Shown here: one piece after another, positions 11,169 to 21,351 of the stretch | Numbering within the stretch: the first letter of the stretch is position 1 | How the letters are laid out: each line of letters begins with the position of its first letter | DNA from: Paraphoma chrysanthemicola | Taxonomy: Eukaryota > Ascomycota > Dothideomycetes > Pleosporales > Phaeosphaeriaceae | DNA: 64,000 bases | Reading direction: 5' to 3' | Assembly (NCBI GenBank): GCA_020744225.1 | Contig: JAGMWG010000001.1 | Span: 3,224,001-3,288,000, forward strand | Made by a program: the position numbers and the translations under genes | The notes under the pieces: generated by a model | What the model was told of the DNA's origin: nothing | What the model saw: the letters and a program-made list of their open reading frames with translations, nothing else | Database searches by the model: none

Positions 11169-12971
11169 ATGTTCTCACGTACCTTTACTCGACCTTTGCG
11201 GACGTTCCTCATATCTTCACGAGGTCTCCATAGTACTAAACTTAGTATGGCGTCTGCAGCAGACCAGGTGGCGCCTATTGAGAGCTTCGGGGAGAAGAGA
11301 CATGCAGAGACGCCATTGAGGAGCGAAGAGGGGCCAAGAGGAAGCTACAGGTTCAAGAACAAGAGGATGAAGAATGGCCATGCTGAGACGAGCAAGATCC
11401 TAACCACGAACGGTACTAATGAGGAAATCCTGCTCAAAGATGTGACCGCACTCATCAAGAACATCAACTTAGAAAGAGAAGGAAAGACGGCACCTACAGA
11501 CCTGCCAGAGAAGTTCACAGAGATTGAAGTTACAATCAAAGAGATCTCATCCACAGGCGATGGGCTTGGTTTCCAGAATGACTCCGAATCAGACCAAGTC
11601 TATGTGGTTCCATTCACAGCGCCTGGCGATGTTGTTACTGCCAGGCCCTTCAAACATTTCGAGCAAGAAAAGTACAGCATGGCAGACCTTGTGAAAGTCG
11701 AGACATCTTCACCACATCGCGACCCTGATCTGGTCAGATGTCCTTACTTTTCCACGTGCTCCGGTTGCCAGTTTCAAATGTTACCGTACGACTATCAGCT
11801 GCAGCACAAGAGGTCGATCGTCGAGAAGGCATACAAGAATTTCTCAAATCTCCCACCAGAGCTACTTCCTGTCATTGGCGATACCATTGGATCGCCATTG
11901 CAGTATGGATACCGAACAAAACTCACACCTCACTTCGACGGTCCGCCAGATGCAAGGAGAAGCGATGGCCGCAATGGCATCAAGCGCACCTTCAAGGAAG
12001 TCCCGCCAATCGGTTTCATGAAGAAAGGCACGCGCATCACCATCGACATCGAAGACTGTCCCATCGGAACAGAAGCCGTGCGCAACGGCAACAAACGCGA
12101 GCGAAAACGCGTGGCCGACCAGCTCAGCACATACAAAAAAGGCGCCACCCTCCTCCTGCGCGAAAGCACCCAACGCCTGCCCAAATCCTCATACGACGCC
12201 GCCAAAGAAGACGACTCGGACGCCGTCATCGAAGATCGCGGCGACCACATACACCGCAAAACATGCGTCACAGACCCCAACGCCAAAACAACAGAATACA
12301 TCACCGACTTCCAATTCGTCAACCCAGCAGGCTCGTTTTTCCAAAACAACAACAGTATCCTGCCCGTCTTCACGCAATACATTCGCGACCACATCCTGCC
12401 CCAAACCACCGAGCACAACATTTCAAACTTGATTGACGCATACTCGGGCTCCGGGCTCTTCACCATTACTTTATCCTCTTTGTTCAAAACGTCGTTGGGT
12501 ATCGATATCAGCAGCTCGTCAATCCAATCCGCGACAACGAATGCGAAGTTGAATAACCTCCCTGCTGAATCGACGCGCTTTATCGCTGCTGATGCCGCGG
12601 CGCTGTTCAAGTCAATCGAGTCCCCTGCCAACGAAACAGTCGTCATGATCGACCCCCCGCGAAAGGGATGCGACGAGTCGTTTTTGCGGCAATTAGTCGA
12701 GTACGGTCCTGCGAGGGTTGTGTACGTGAGTTGCAATGTGCATACGCAGGCGCGAGATGTTGGCGTGCTAGTTGGTGGGATGGCTGGGGTGGACGGTGGG
12801 TTTGGCAAGGGGGAAGGATGTTATGAGATTGAGTCGTTGGGGGGGTTTGACTTTTTCCCGCAGACGGGACATGTTGAGGGTGTTGCGGTGTTGAAGAGAA
12901 AGGGCGGAGATGGAAAGAAAGAGGAGATGGAGAAGGTCAATGAGGAGGAAGGGAAGGGTATGAATGCTTAG
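11169..12971 (+). CDS. TRM2: tRNA (uracil-5-)-methyltransferase Trm2, 600 aa
   Basis: This is a single exon. A Cys-rich segment CPYFSTCSGCQFQ (~190-202) matches the RumA/TrmA-type TRAM-plus-cluster region. The Rossmann SAM-binding motif is DAYSGSGLFT (~423-432). The catalytic region is MIDPPRKGCDESF (~491-503), followed by VVYVSCNVHTQARD (~518), which carries the nucleophilic Cys. The protein ends with FDFFPQTGHVEGVAVLKRK, the family's C-terminal motif. It makes 5-methyluridine at position 54 of tRNA (T loop), and yeast Trm2 also has reported nuclease activity. The first ~25 residues (MFSRTFTRPLRTFLISSRGLHSTKLSM) look like a mitochondrial presequence followed by a second Met, so dual targeting by alternative starts is possible. 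Confidence 0.88.
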   Translation: MFSRTFTRPLRTFLISSRGLHSTKLSMASAADQVAPIESFGEKRHAETPLRSEEGPRGSYRFKNKRMKNGHAETSKILTTNGTNEEILLKDVTALIKNINLEREGKTAPTDLPEKFTEIEVTIKEISSTGDGLGFQNDSESDQVYVVPFTAPGDVVTARPFKHFEQEKYSMADLVKVETSSPHRDPDLVRCPYFSTCSGCQFQMLPYDYQLQHKRSIVEKAYKNFSNLPPELLPVIGDTIGSPLQYGYRTKLTPHFDGPPDARRSDGRNGIKRTFKEVPPIGFMKKGTRITIDIEDCPIGTEAVRNGNKRERKRVADQLSTYKKGATLLLRESTQRLPKSSYDAAKEDDSDAVIEDRGDHIHRKTCVTDPNAKTTEYITDFQFVNPAGSFFQNNNSILPVFTQYIRDHILPQTTEHNISNLIDAYSGSGLFTITLSSLFKTSLGIDISSSSIQSATTNAKLNNLPAESTRFIAADAAALFKSIESPANETVVMIDPPRKGCDESFLRQLVEYGPARVVYVSCNVHTQARDVGVLVGGMAGVDGGFGKGEGCYEIESLGGFDFFPQTGHVEGVAVLKRKGGDGKKEEMEKVNEEEGKGMNA

Positions 12972-13415
12972 AAGTGGCTTCGAGAAGGTTTTTAGCTTTA
13001 GTTGTATACCGAATGATGTATACCCGACACCAACTATCCGTCAATCATAAATGCATCCATTCAACAAATTCATGGACATGCATCACAAGCACGAACAATC
13101 CCAGCGTGTTCAGCGGCGCGACCTGATGCATGTAAGTAGGGAAATCGTGAAGATTGGTGAAGGGTGCCACGGGTGAAGAAAGTATTGAGACGAGGGAAGC
13201 TGCATGAAGTTTGAATGTATTATTGTCGCTAATGCTCGCTTGCTGTACACTACCAATTGGCTTCTGAATGCATTACCATGAATAGAGACCATGCTTTAGG
13301 GTATAATGGATGATGTGATGCGAAGGACGTCGGAAGTAGGTTTTGTCGATTACCATGAGTCGTACATGGATAAGAGCTTGCCGAAGAGGATGTGTGCTTA
13401 GAATAAACCTCGCCG
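12972..13415. other. Convergent 3' intergenic region
   Basis: TRM2 and the taspase-like gene end towards each other here. The DNA is A/T-richer than the coding flanks, as expected for two 3' UTRs. No further gene is visible. Confidence 0.5.
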
Positions 13416-15491
13416 TCACCTGTACCGCTGAGTAGCAGGCTTTTGCCGCTTGGTGCGTCTCAGCGGCATCATGCGGCCGCCTTGCGCAATCTGTCCGTTG
13501 CCATTACTTCGCGACATGGTGCACCGCGGAGCATCATCATCTGAAGACATCGACGCCATGGCAAACGAATCGGTATTGTGTCCAAAATAAAGCAGCATGC
13601 CGCCACTCATCTTCTTCACTCCGAGGATGCCAATGGCGCCGGTGGAGTTGCTATGCTTGACGCTTGGATGACCTGAGATATTGTTAGTGAAGTCTGTGGA
13701 TGGCGGGATGTACTTACCCATGAAGTCGTTCTCGATCATAGCCTTAAGTGCCTCGTCCTCTGAGACCTCAACATACTCTCCACCTCGAGCTTTCTTCACG
13801 CCTTGGTACAGGCGCTCGGCACATACTGTTGCAGCCATAGTGGTTGCCATGTGCTCGCCTGTACCGCTGGTAACGGTAGCTACACAGGCTTGTTCTGGGT
13901 CGTCAGGATCAGTCGGGATGACAGCTGCGCCGACGCCAACCAGGGCGGCCGGGCCAACACGGCCTCGATATTTCATTCCAATACCGCCAGACGAAGCTCC
14001 GCATGCGATATTGCCCCAGCTGTCAACTGCAATCGCCCCTACTGTGTCTGTGATGAAATCCTCTTCTCCCTCGGGCTGTGCCAATAGAGGTTCTGCTGGC
14101 AATGGGGGTAGCGGAGCCGTCTCTTTCACATGATTTAATGGCGTTGTGACTAGTGGTGATGGTGCGACCAATTCCTTCTCAGGCGGCGTTGCCGGAAGTG
14201 GCGGGTAACGAGCAGCTCCAGGTGGTTTGCTCAGTTCGGCCGCAGTCAGTGTAGTATTGCTAGAAGTCGAGTTTGACTCGTCGCCGGAACCGTCAGCCCA
14301 TGCAGCGTGGCCCGACTCCGGAACAACCTGGACAGGACCACTGTGCATGTCTTCCATGTCGGCATCCTCAGCGAGTAAATCGGACTCCATATTCCGCGAT
14401 GCCCTATAGTCTCCCAGCTGGCTGCTGGTCGGGACCTTTTGTGTACTGTTGATAAAAGCACTGCGCGATGACTCGGCGACCGTAAGTGGCCGTACCATGC
14501 CAGGGACTGGAGAAGGATCAGATGTATCCGGCGTCACTACGCGGTCTCCATGATACGATCCGGAGGACTGATCTGACACAGGTAGCGAAGGATCAGTGGG
14601 CGTGCTGGAGACTGCCTCATCGTAATAGAAGATTTCGTCCAGAGCAGGGGGCGACAGTGACTGGTCAGTGAGCGGCATTTCTCGAAGCAGATTCTCAGTG
14701 TGCTGTTCACGTAACCGACTATGAGCAATCTCGTCTTTGGGCGCCACGTCCGTCCTCACCTTCCAGCATGACGGGTGGCTGCCAGATTTGCGACCTTGGC
14801 GCTCCGCCGCCACAAGATCTGCCCGCCATCGAATCCAGCGCTCCTTGGCAGCGGGAGAGACAAGAGCATCGTGAGGCAGTATTGGCATACCCATCTCGAT
14901 CGCGAATTCGGTTGCGCCTTGGCCAACAAGTAGATTAGGCGGGACTCGCCGCAGAGAGAGTGAGTGCATGGTGTGCTTGTGGACGAGGCGGGCCAAAGAG
15001 ATTGGATTTTTGATCTCTGGAAGCGCATTAGTCAAGTCCATGTCCATGGCATAGGTACTTACGAGCAACAGCACCAACAGCACCACTTCTTCCGTGGTGA
15101 TCAACGATGGCGGCATCACACTCGACCACACCATCCATGGCCAAGTTGCTGCCATAGCCTGCATTGGTGATCTCGCGGTCCTCCAGGGTCTTGATTGCAA
15201 CCTCGACGGCATCTAGGGCAGTACCACCGTTCTTCAAAATTAACATGGCTAATTGGGCAGCACTTTAGCGAGTTAGCTTAGATTGCCGCTCTTCCGTGCT
15301 GGGCCGGCTACTTACTCATTGCATGCTTCGAGGTGAATCCTCTCGTTCTGGTGGCTGTGATAGCCAGCACCCGCGTGTACATAGATGCAACACGCGTCTT
15401 CGCTAGGTGGACTGCGAGTCGCTTTGCGCGTGTGCGCATCACCGGGAAGGGCGCCATCGATCGTCGCATACTGATGAGAGGGGGCCGACAT
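13416..15491 (-). CDS. Taspase-like threonine aspartase (asparaginase-2 Ntn hydrolase), 643 aa
   Basis: On the reverse strand, exons are 15491..15316, 15262..15063, 15016..13718 and 13672..13416. Introns of 53, 46 and 45 nt preserve CNDAAQ, VAQIKNP and FMGHPSV. The alpha part has CIYVHAGAGYHS (~31) and NGGTALDAVEVAI, then NAGYGSNLAMDG. The beta part starts at the nucleophile Thr450 in the context TD|TVGAIAVD, followed by SSGGIGMKYRGRVG and TSGTGEHM, as in human taspase 1 and type-2 asparaginases. Such proenzymes cut themselves before this Thr. The Asp-Thr bond matches the taspase site. A low-complexity insert of roughly 250 residues lies between the halves, making the protein longer than the ~420-aa human enzyme. 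Its substrate is unknown. The open frame extends to a TTG at 15557, but the first ATG is at 15491. Confidence 0.78.
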
Positions 15492-16222
15492 GCCCTTCGG
15501 TCTCGAGAGGCGGCGTCGGAAGTTGCGAATTCGCGGACCAATTGTGTCCAGGCTCAATTTAATTTTGGAGGATCGGCAACGGGCAGTGTCCGCGGGGTGA
15601 GATCCAAGATACAGCGCTCGACTTCAGGATGTCATCTGCGTAGGTTGGTAGGAAAGTAATAGACGGATGTTGTGAGGGTCTCTGAGGTATGGCGATGAGG
15701 GCAAGGCGAAGAATGAAATGAATGAAATTGCCGAAGCGGTGTTGGAGCGGAAGAAGAAGTGCGTGTCACGTATGGGCAATGAGAGTGGGAGCGGTGCTCG
15801 TGGGCTGTAGGGTTGGTGTCAGTAAGAGAGAAACGCAATGGCGAGGCAAGAGTTGATATCGAGCGCTCCTTCCTCAATCGCGCAGACTCCGTGTCGCCTA
15901 GACGTGACGCGTTATTTTCATGACATACATCCGTCAAATGCAGCAGGCGCTCAAGAGTGGCAGGAAGGAGCGACCATGTTTACAAAGACGCTGTCTTGGG
16001 ACCAGATGCACGACGACGCTCCCCGCGATTGATCTCATTTCCGCTGCCAAGAGAGCGGAGCGGGGCGGTGCCTGATTCGTGAGCAACCCACATCGTCCAA
16101 CCTCCGCCATCCCACTACGACAGCGAAGACACCTCCACACCCAATTCGCGCCCACCACCTCCCACTCGCGGACACTCCGAAGCTGCTTCTCTTGCTAGGA
16201 CACATTCCCACGCAGCAGCAAG
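15492..16222. other. Divergent promoter region, taspase-like gene / ARP3
   Basis: About 730 bases hold both promoters. The part close to ARP3 is C/T-rich (16080-16222). The open frames crossing it have no recognisable content. Confidence 0.5.
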
Positions 16223-17756
16223 ATGGCGTCCCAAACCCCCGCCGTTGTCATGGACAAGTAAGCTCCCAGCTGCCTGCGGGCACACGCAATGCAATGCGAT
16301 TGAGTACTGACGCCGGCACACAGCGGCACGGGCTACTCGAAGCTTGGTACACACTTCTCGATATAATATAGGCTTGCGCTGTAGTAACACAGACTAGGAT
16401 TCGCCGGCAACGACTCGCCCTCCTTCGTCTTCCCCACGGCAATAGCTACGAAAGGCCCAACAGGCGGTAGCGGCGGCTCGGGCTCCGGTCGCCCTGCGGT
16501 CGCGAATAAGCCCTCCTTCCTGACCGGCGGCGCTGGGCCAGGCGGACATCTGTCTGGGAAGCGCGGGACCGAAGACTTGGACTTCTTCATTGGCGACGAG
16601 GCACTTGCGGCCGCCGCAGGCACCGGCTATGGCATCAACTACCCGATTCGACACGGTCAAATAGATAATTGGGTATGCTTTACACCGAAGCAGGGAGCAT
16701 GGGAGATTAACAATTGCAGGATCTCATGGAGCGCTTCTGGTCCAATTCCATCTTCAAGTACCTAAGAGTCGAGCCAGAGGACCACCATTTCCTACTGACA
16801 GAGCCGGTATGCTGCCACCTCGTGCGTCGACCGAACAAAACTAACTGGAGTAGCCGCTGAACCCACCTGAAAACCGCGAAGCCACTGCCGAGATCATGTT
16901 CGAGTCCTTCAACGTCGCTGGCCTCTACATCGCCGTACAAGCCGTTCTTGCGCTCGCCGCCTCATGGACAAGTTCCAAGGTGCAGGACAGGTCTCTCACG
17001 GGAACTGTCATCGATTCTGGCGCAGGTGTGACCCACGTCATCCCGGTGGCGGAAGGCTACGTTATTGGATCTTCGATCAAGAGTGTGCCAATCGCGGGTC
17101 GCGACATTACACAGTTCGTCCAGTCGCTCCTCCGAGAGCGCGGCGAGCCAGACTCGTCTCTTCAGACTGCGGAGCGCATCAAGGAGGAGTACTGTTATGT
17201 GTGTCCAGATATCGTCAAGGAGTTTGCGCGCTTCGACCGTGAGGCAGACGACCGATTCAAGAAGCACACTGTCAACTATGCCAACGGCAAGACGACCACC
17301 GTCGACGTCGGCTATGAACGTTTCCTCGCACCTGAGATCTTCTTCAACCCCGAGATCTACTCCTCCGACTTCCTCACGCCCCTGCCTACCATCGTCGACA
17401 ACGTAATTCAGACATCGCCCATTGATGTGCGAAGGGGGTTGTACAAGAACATTGTGCTTTCTGGAGGATCAACGCTATACAAGGACTTTGGTCGCCGTCT
17501 TCAGCGCGACATTAGACATTTGGTCGATGCCAGGATCAAGGCCTCGGAAGCGCGAAGCGGAGGCGCAAAGAGCGGTGGTTTGGAGGTGCAGGTCATCACG
17601 CACAAGAGACAAAGACACGGCCCGTGGTTCGGAGGAAGTTTGCTGGGACAGACGCCAGAGTTTAAGAGCTACTGCCACACAAAAGCAGAGTACGATGAAA
17701 TTGGCCCCAGCATTGTCCGCAGATTCGCACTGTTGGGTGGGCCAGGAAGCACGTAA
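16223..17756 (+). CDS. ARP3: Actin-related protein 3 (Arp2/3 complex), 440 aa
   Basis: There are five exons: 16223..16257, 16324..16346, 16398..16672, 16720..16806 and 16854..17756. The second exon is only 23 nt. The spliced N-terminus reads PAVVMDNGTGYSKLGFAGND, the actin-fold phosphate-1 loop. Later come GYGINYPIRHGQIDNWDLME and LLTEPPLNPPENRE, both diagnostic of Arp3. GTVIDSGAGVTHVIPV is the phosphate-2 loop and LSGGSTLYKDFGRRLQRD the adenosine region. Arp3 with Arp2 nucleates branched actin filaments at endocytic patches and growing tips. A Gly/Ser-rich insert at ~35-75 lies where fungal Arp3 proteins carry an insertion. The stop lies 115 bases from the stop of the convergent gene. Confidence 0.95.
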
Positions 17757-17871
17757 GCATTGGAGGTGTTTGTCGCACCGTGGGGATGACAAGGTGGATG
17801 TTGAGCGAGCATGCTACACTCGTGCTAGAATTAAGATTTCCAAAAGCCCTGTTGACTGCTTTTCTACTCCG

Positions 17872-19686
17872 TCATGAGCATATCCGATCCCACCACTTCT
17901 TGCCAGCTCTATTGTACATGACGCATATCCATCCATACCCACACAGCATCCTCTCCGTCTCTTCCCACGTTACGAACTTCAATCTCAACCGTAGTTTCCG
18001 TGTCAATTCCAACATGCACACCTCATTCTCATCCTTCTCACGATGCAAAACAGTAACCTTGCCAACAAAAATGGCCCACAATAAGACTCCCTCATATCCC
18101 AACCCTTCTATTCCCATCCCCAATCGCCGTATTGAATCCCGCAACAACCCGGCAAGCAAATCATACCGTGCCTGCAAATGTCCATACTCAGGCATCAGCG
18201 TCGTCATTATCGCTACGAGAACAAGATGCACTAGATCGTCGAGCGCGTTGATGGGTCGATGTGAGGGGTTCAGCGGAGCGTACGAGAGGAGGCGGTGTAG
18301 CTGGTGGGAGATGAGATCGGAGTAGTCTAGGGGCGAGATTTTTGGAGATTGAGTTGGGGAAGGAGGGGTGGAGATGGAGTTTAAGCGGTGAGTGAGAGCG
18401 TGAACAGATGTGTAGTGGTGACATAGTGTATATTCGAGGGTGGGAATGAAGTTGGGAATTTGAGGAGGGGAAGATGAGCAATGATGGCCGAGCTGGATAG
18501 TTATGGATGTGTCCGGGACTTCGTCGAGGTTGAAAACAGGCGTTGTACCGTCTTGCAATGCGAATTCGAGCGCGAGCCTAAATCACGCTTGTTAGATCGC
18601 ACTCCCCTCCCAAGAACGAGGAATAACTCACCGCCAAACCTTCCCTCCAATACCCCTACTCTCCCGCATAACCCCGCTCAACCCACCTCTTCCCTCAATC
18701 ATCCTCCTCACACCACCAAAATGCACCAATCCGACATCATGCTGGTGATGTATACGCTGAAATACGGCGAGCATTGTTACAATCGCAATTGCACGATCAC
18801 TACATGCGTCGGGGCCGGAGAGAAGGATGTTGGTGAGTGTGTATGCGGCGGAAATGTGTGCGTGCACGGTGGATGGGAGAGATGGGAAGTGAGGCGGTGC
18901 GCTGGAGCCGAAGGGGAGGGTAGAGGGGAAGGAGGAGGAGATTGCGAGGAGGGTGTGGAAGTCTGTACGTGCATTAGAAGGAGCGTACGGACATTGTTGA
19001 TCAAGACAATTCGAAGAGGGAAACGAAAGTAGAGAATGCGAAGCAAAGAGAAAGTGGATTTGAGGTGGCAATTAATTGGTACAGACAGGATGCTAAAGCA
19101 GCAATAACGACCGTGTATTTCTGGAATATGGAAATGCAGAAGTGAGATTGCAGAGAACTGGAATGCAGAGAGGTTTGATATGAAACGGAAACACGCGGAA
19201 CTACTCACATGCTTTTTCTTCGAGAATATATTGAAACCACGGATAAGTTGAGAGATCGAGTTGAGTGCAAAACTCAGGCGGGTAGAGTGCTTTGGATATC
19301 ATTCGCATTCCTATGTCACGTCACCAATCAGATCAATACTCTCAAAAGATCTTCGAAGTTCTTGCGACTCTCCTAGGCGTTTTGTACTTACGTTGATACA
19401 CGAACCTCCGCGTCTGGGCACTAACTTGTTCAGGGAACGAGGCGATGGTGAGTTCATTCCAGAACAGTCGGTCAAGCTTTAGGGTATGCCTTAGATCTAT
19501 CGCCTGCGATTCCTCAAGTTTAAAGGCTTCTACTGAGTCGGAGACAGGGGGAATGACGTTGTGGTGCTTCAGTGGTGTACGTGCTGGGCGAGGGCGTCCG
19601 GCGTTTTTGCCGCGCATCACGTGGGAACGAATGAGGCGGCGGTCTTTGGGGCCGATCGAAGGATCGGTGACGAAGTGGAGTAGCAT
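17872..19686 (-). CDS. Fungal_trans_2-type regulator-like protein without a zinc cluster, 477 aa
   Basis: On the reverse strand, exons are 19686..19392, 19310..19209, 18962..18632 and 18577..17872. The introns are 81, 246 and 54 nt. The unusually long second intron was placed because it restores a typical family motif (KAYFHTLLAISSSF), and it has a CTAAT branch. The N-terminus FVTDPSIGPKDRRLIRSHVM followed by a basic RGKNAGRPRPAR patch is the usual start of this large Pezizomycotina group. The middle (AIAIVTMLAVFQRIHHQHD, then HFGGVRRMIEGRGGL) matches the alpha-helical domain found in many C6 regulators. No Cys6 cluster is present, so direct DNA binding is uncertain. Target genes are unknown. 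It may relate to the divergent SDR gene, but nothing proves this. Confidence 0.62.
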
Positions 19687-20239
19687 GTTTGGGAATTTGC
19701 TTGTACTTTCGTCAATTCATCGACCAGAGTAACATAGCCAAGGATTCCCGGTTTGGTTCCTTTGTTCGGAGGAATAAAGTAGGAAGGGTGCAGACCAAGT
19801 CTACGCTGGCAGTCATGCGGACGAAAGTGTCTCGGACATGGGGCATCTAACTCCGCCTGCAGAAATTGAGTGGCTTGCTTTTGCGTATGTCGGAGGAACA
19901 AAAGACGGTAATGTCGAAGCTGACATGGGAGTAGTGAGCTAGGCCGAAAGAGGTTGCCAATTTCTGATTGGCCGGTGAGTGGACTGGCGAATCACGAGGC
20001 AGCTGAGCAGTGCTTTCGCAACCGGATGCCAAAAAAAAGTGACTACAATGATATGATGCCTAACATCGTCCGAGGTGGTCTTATATCCGTGGGTTTGATG
20101 CTTCACCCTTGCCAGGACGCAAGGATAAGAAGGACCGCCTTCGCCTCGTCTCTTGCAGTCTGCTCGTATCTCATCTGCTCTTCCGCTGGACCATCATATC
20201 TAAGGTGTGTCCCTCTTGTACCCGAATCAGCGCTTCATC
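19687..20239. other. Divergent promoter region between the regulator-like gene and the SDR gene
   Basis: This 553-base interval separates two divergent start codons. The frame of the SDR continues upstream to a GTG at 20207 but has no upstream ATG. No other element is recognised. Confidence 0.45.
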
Positions 20240-21351
20240 ATGTCTATGCGCACGATCTTTGCCGAACAATACGTCAAACTTCCCGTCTTAGTAGACTCAA
20301 CAACATGTTTTGGACGAACCTACATCGTCACTGGAGCCAATAACGGACTCGGACTCGAGACTGCAAGACATCTGGTCGGTGCTTCAGCTACACGCGTCAT
20401 ACTCGCCGTGCGCAATCTTTCCGCAGGAGAGAAGGCCAAGCTCGACATTGAACGTACGACCCGGAGGAACGGTGTGGTGCAGGTCTGGCACCTCGACTTA
20501 GCATCAGCTGAGTCTGTGCAGAGTTTTGCTGCAAAGGCAGGGGCAGAGCTCGATAGAATAGACGGCTTGATTGAGAATGCGGGTGTCTGGCTAGATGCAT
20601 GGACCCTGGCCGAAGGTGGCATGGAAATGTGCATGACTGTCAATGTCATCAATACCATATTGCTCGGCGTGCTCATGATGCCGAAGTTGATGGAGAGTGC
20701 AAAACAATTCGGACTTCAACCGCGGCTCGTGTTCGTGGTCAGCGGGCTGGGCTTCCAGGCTATGGCGAGGAAGGAACTGATCAAGGGCGGGAAAGTGGAC
20801 GTGCTCGTTGGACTCAATGACCAGAAGCAACAAAGTATGGGCGGAAGGTAGGCTCCCAAGTACAATCACGACTCCAGGAATTGAGACTAAGAGATATTCA
20901 GATATGCGCTCACCAAGCTCGTTGAGGCGTATGCTATTCGAGCTCTCGCCGCTGCGTATCCCGTCGAAAAGACCAACGTCATTATCAACATGGTAAGTCC
21001 TGGAATTTGTGCAACAGGGCTAGCCCGCGATACGCACATGCTCGTGCGAGCTGCACAATCAGTACTCCATGCCGTGGTAGCGAGAACCGCAGAGGAGGGT
21101 AGTCGAACGATTCTGCATGCGATACTGGCAGATGAGGGGACGCATGGCAAGCATCTTTCTGGGTGCAAGATCAAAGAGTGAGTGTCTCTCAATTTCAGGC
21201 AATATGATTGTGCTGATGATTATGTCGCAGTAACTGGATTCAGCCGTGGATGAAGGACACGGAGGGGCAGAAAATGCAGAAGCAGATTTGGGAAGAGCTC
21301 GGTGATCTGATGGAGAAAGAGAGGCCGGGGTGTATGCGCAGCGAGTTGTAA
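20240..21351 (+). CDS. Short-chain dehydrogenase/reductase, 334 aa
   Basis: Exons are 20240..20847, 20902..21177 and 21231..21351, with introns of 54 and 53 nt. The NAD(P)-binding motif is TGANNGLGLE (~33-42), with an Arg (VRN) soon after the second strand, which suggests NADP preference. LIENAGVW is the NAG motif and VFVVSGLGF supplies the catalytic Ser. The active-site YALTK (YxxxK) begins right after the first intron, which supports the splice. The C-terminal extension (NWIQPWMKDTEGQKMQKQIW) resembles fungal retinol-dehydrogenase-like SDRs often found in secondary-metabolite or detoxification settings. The substrate cannot be told from the sequence. Confidence 0.8.
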
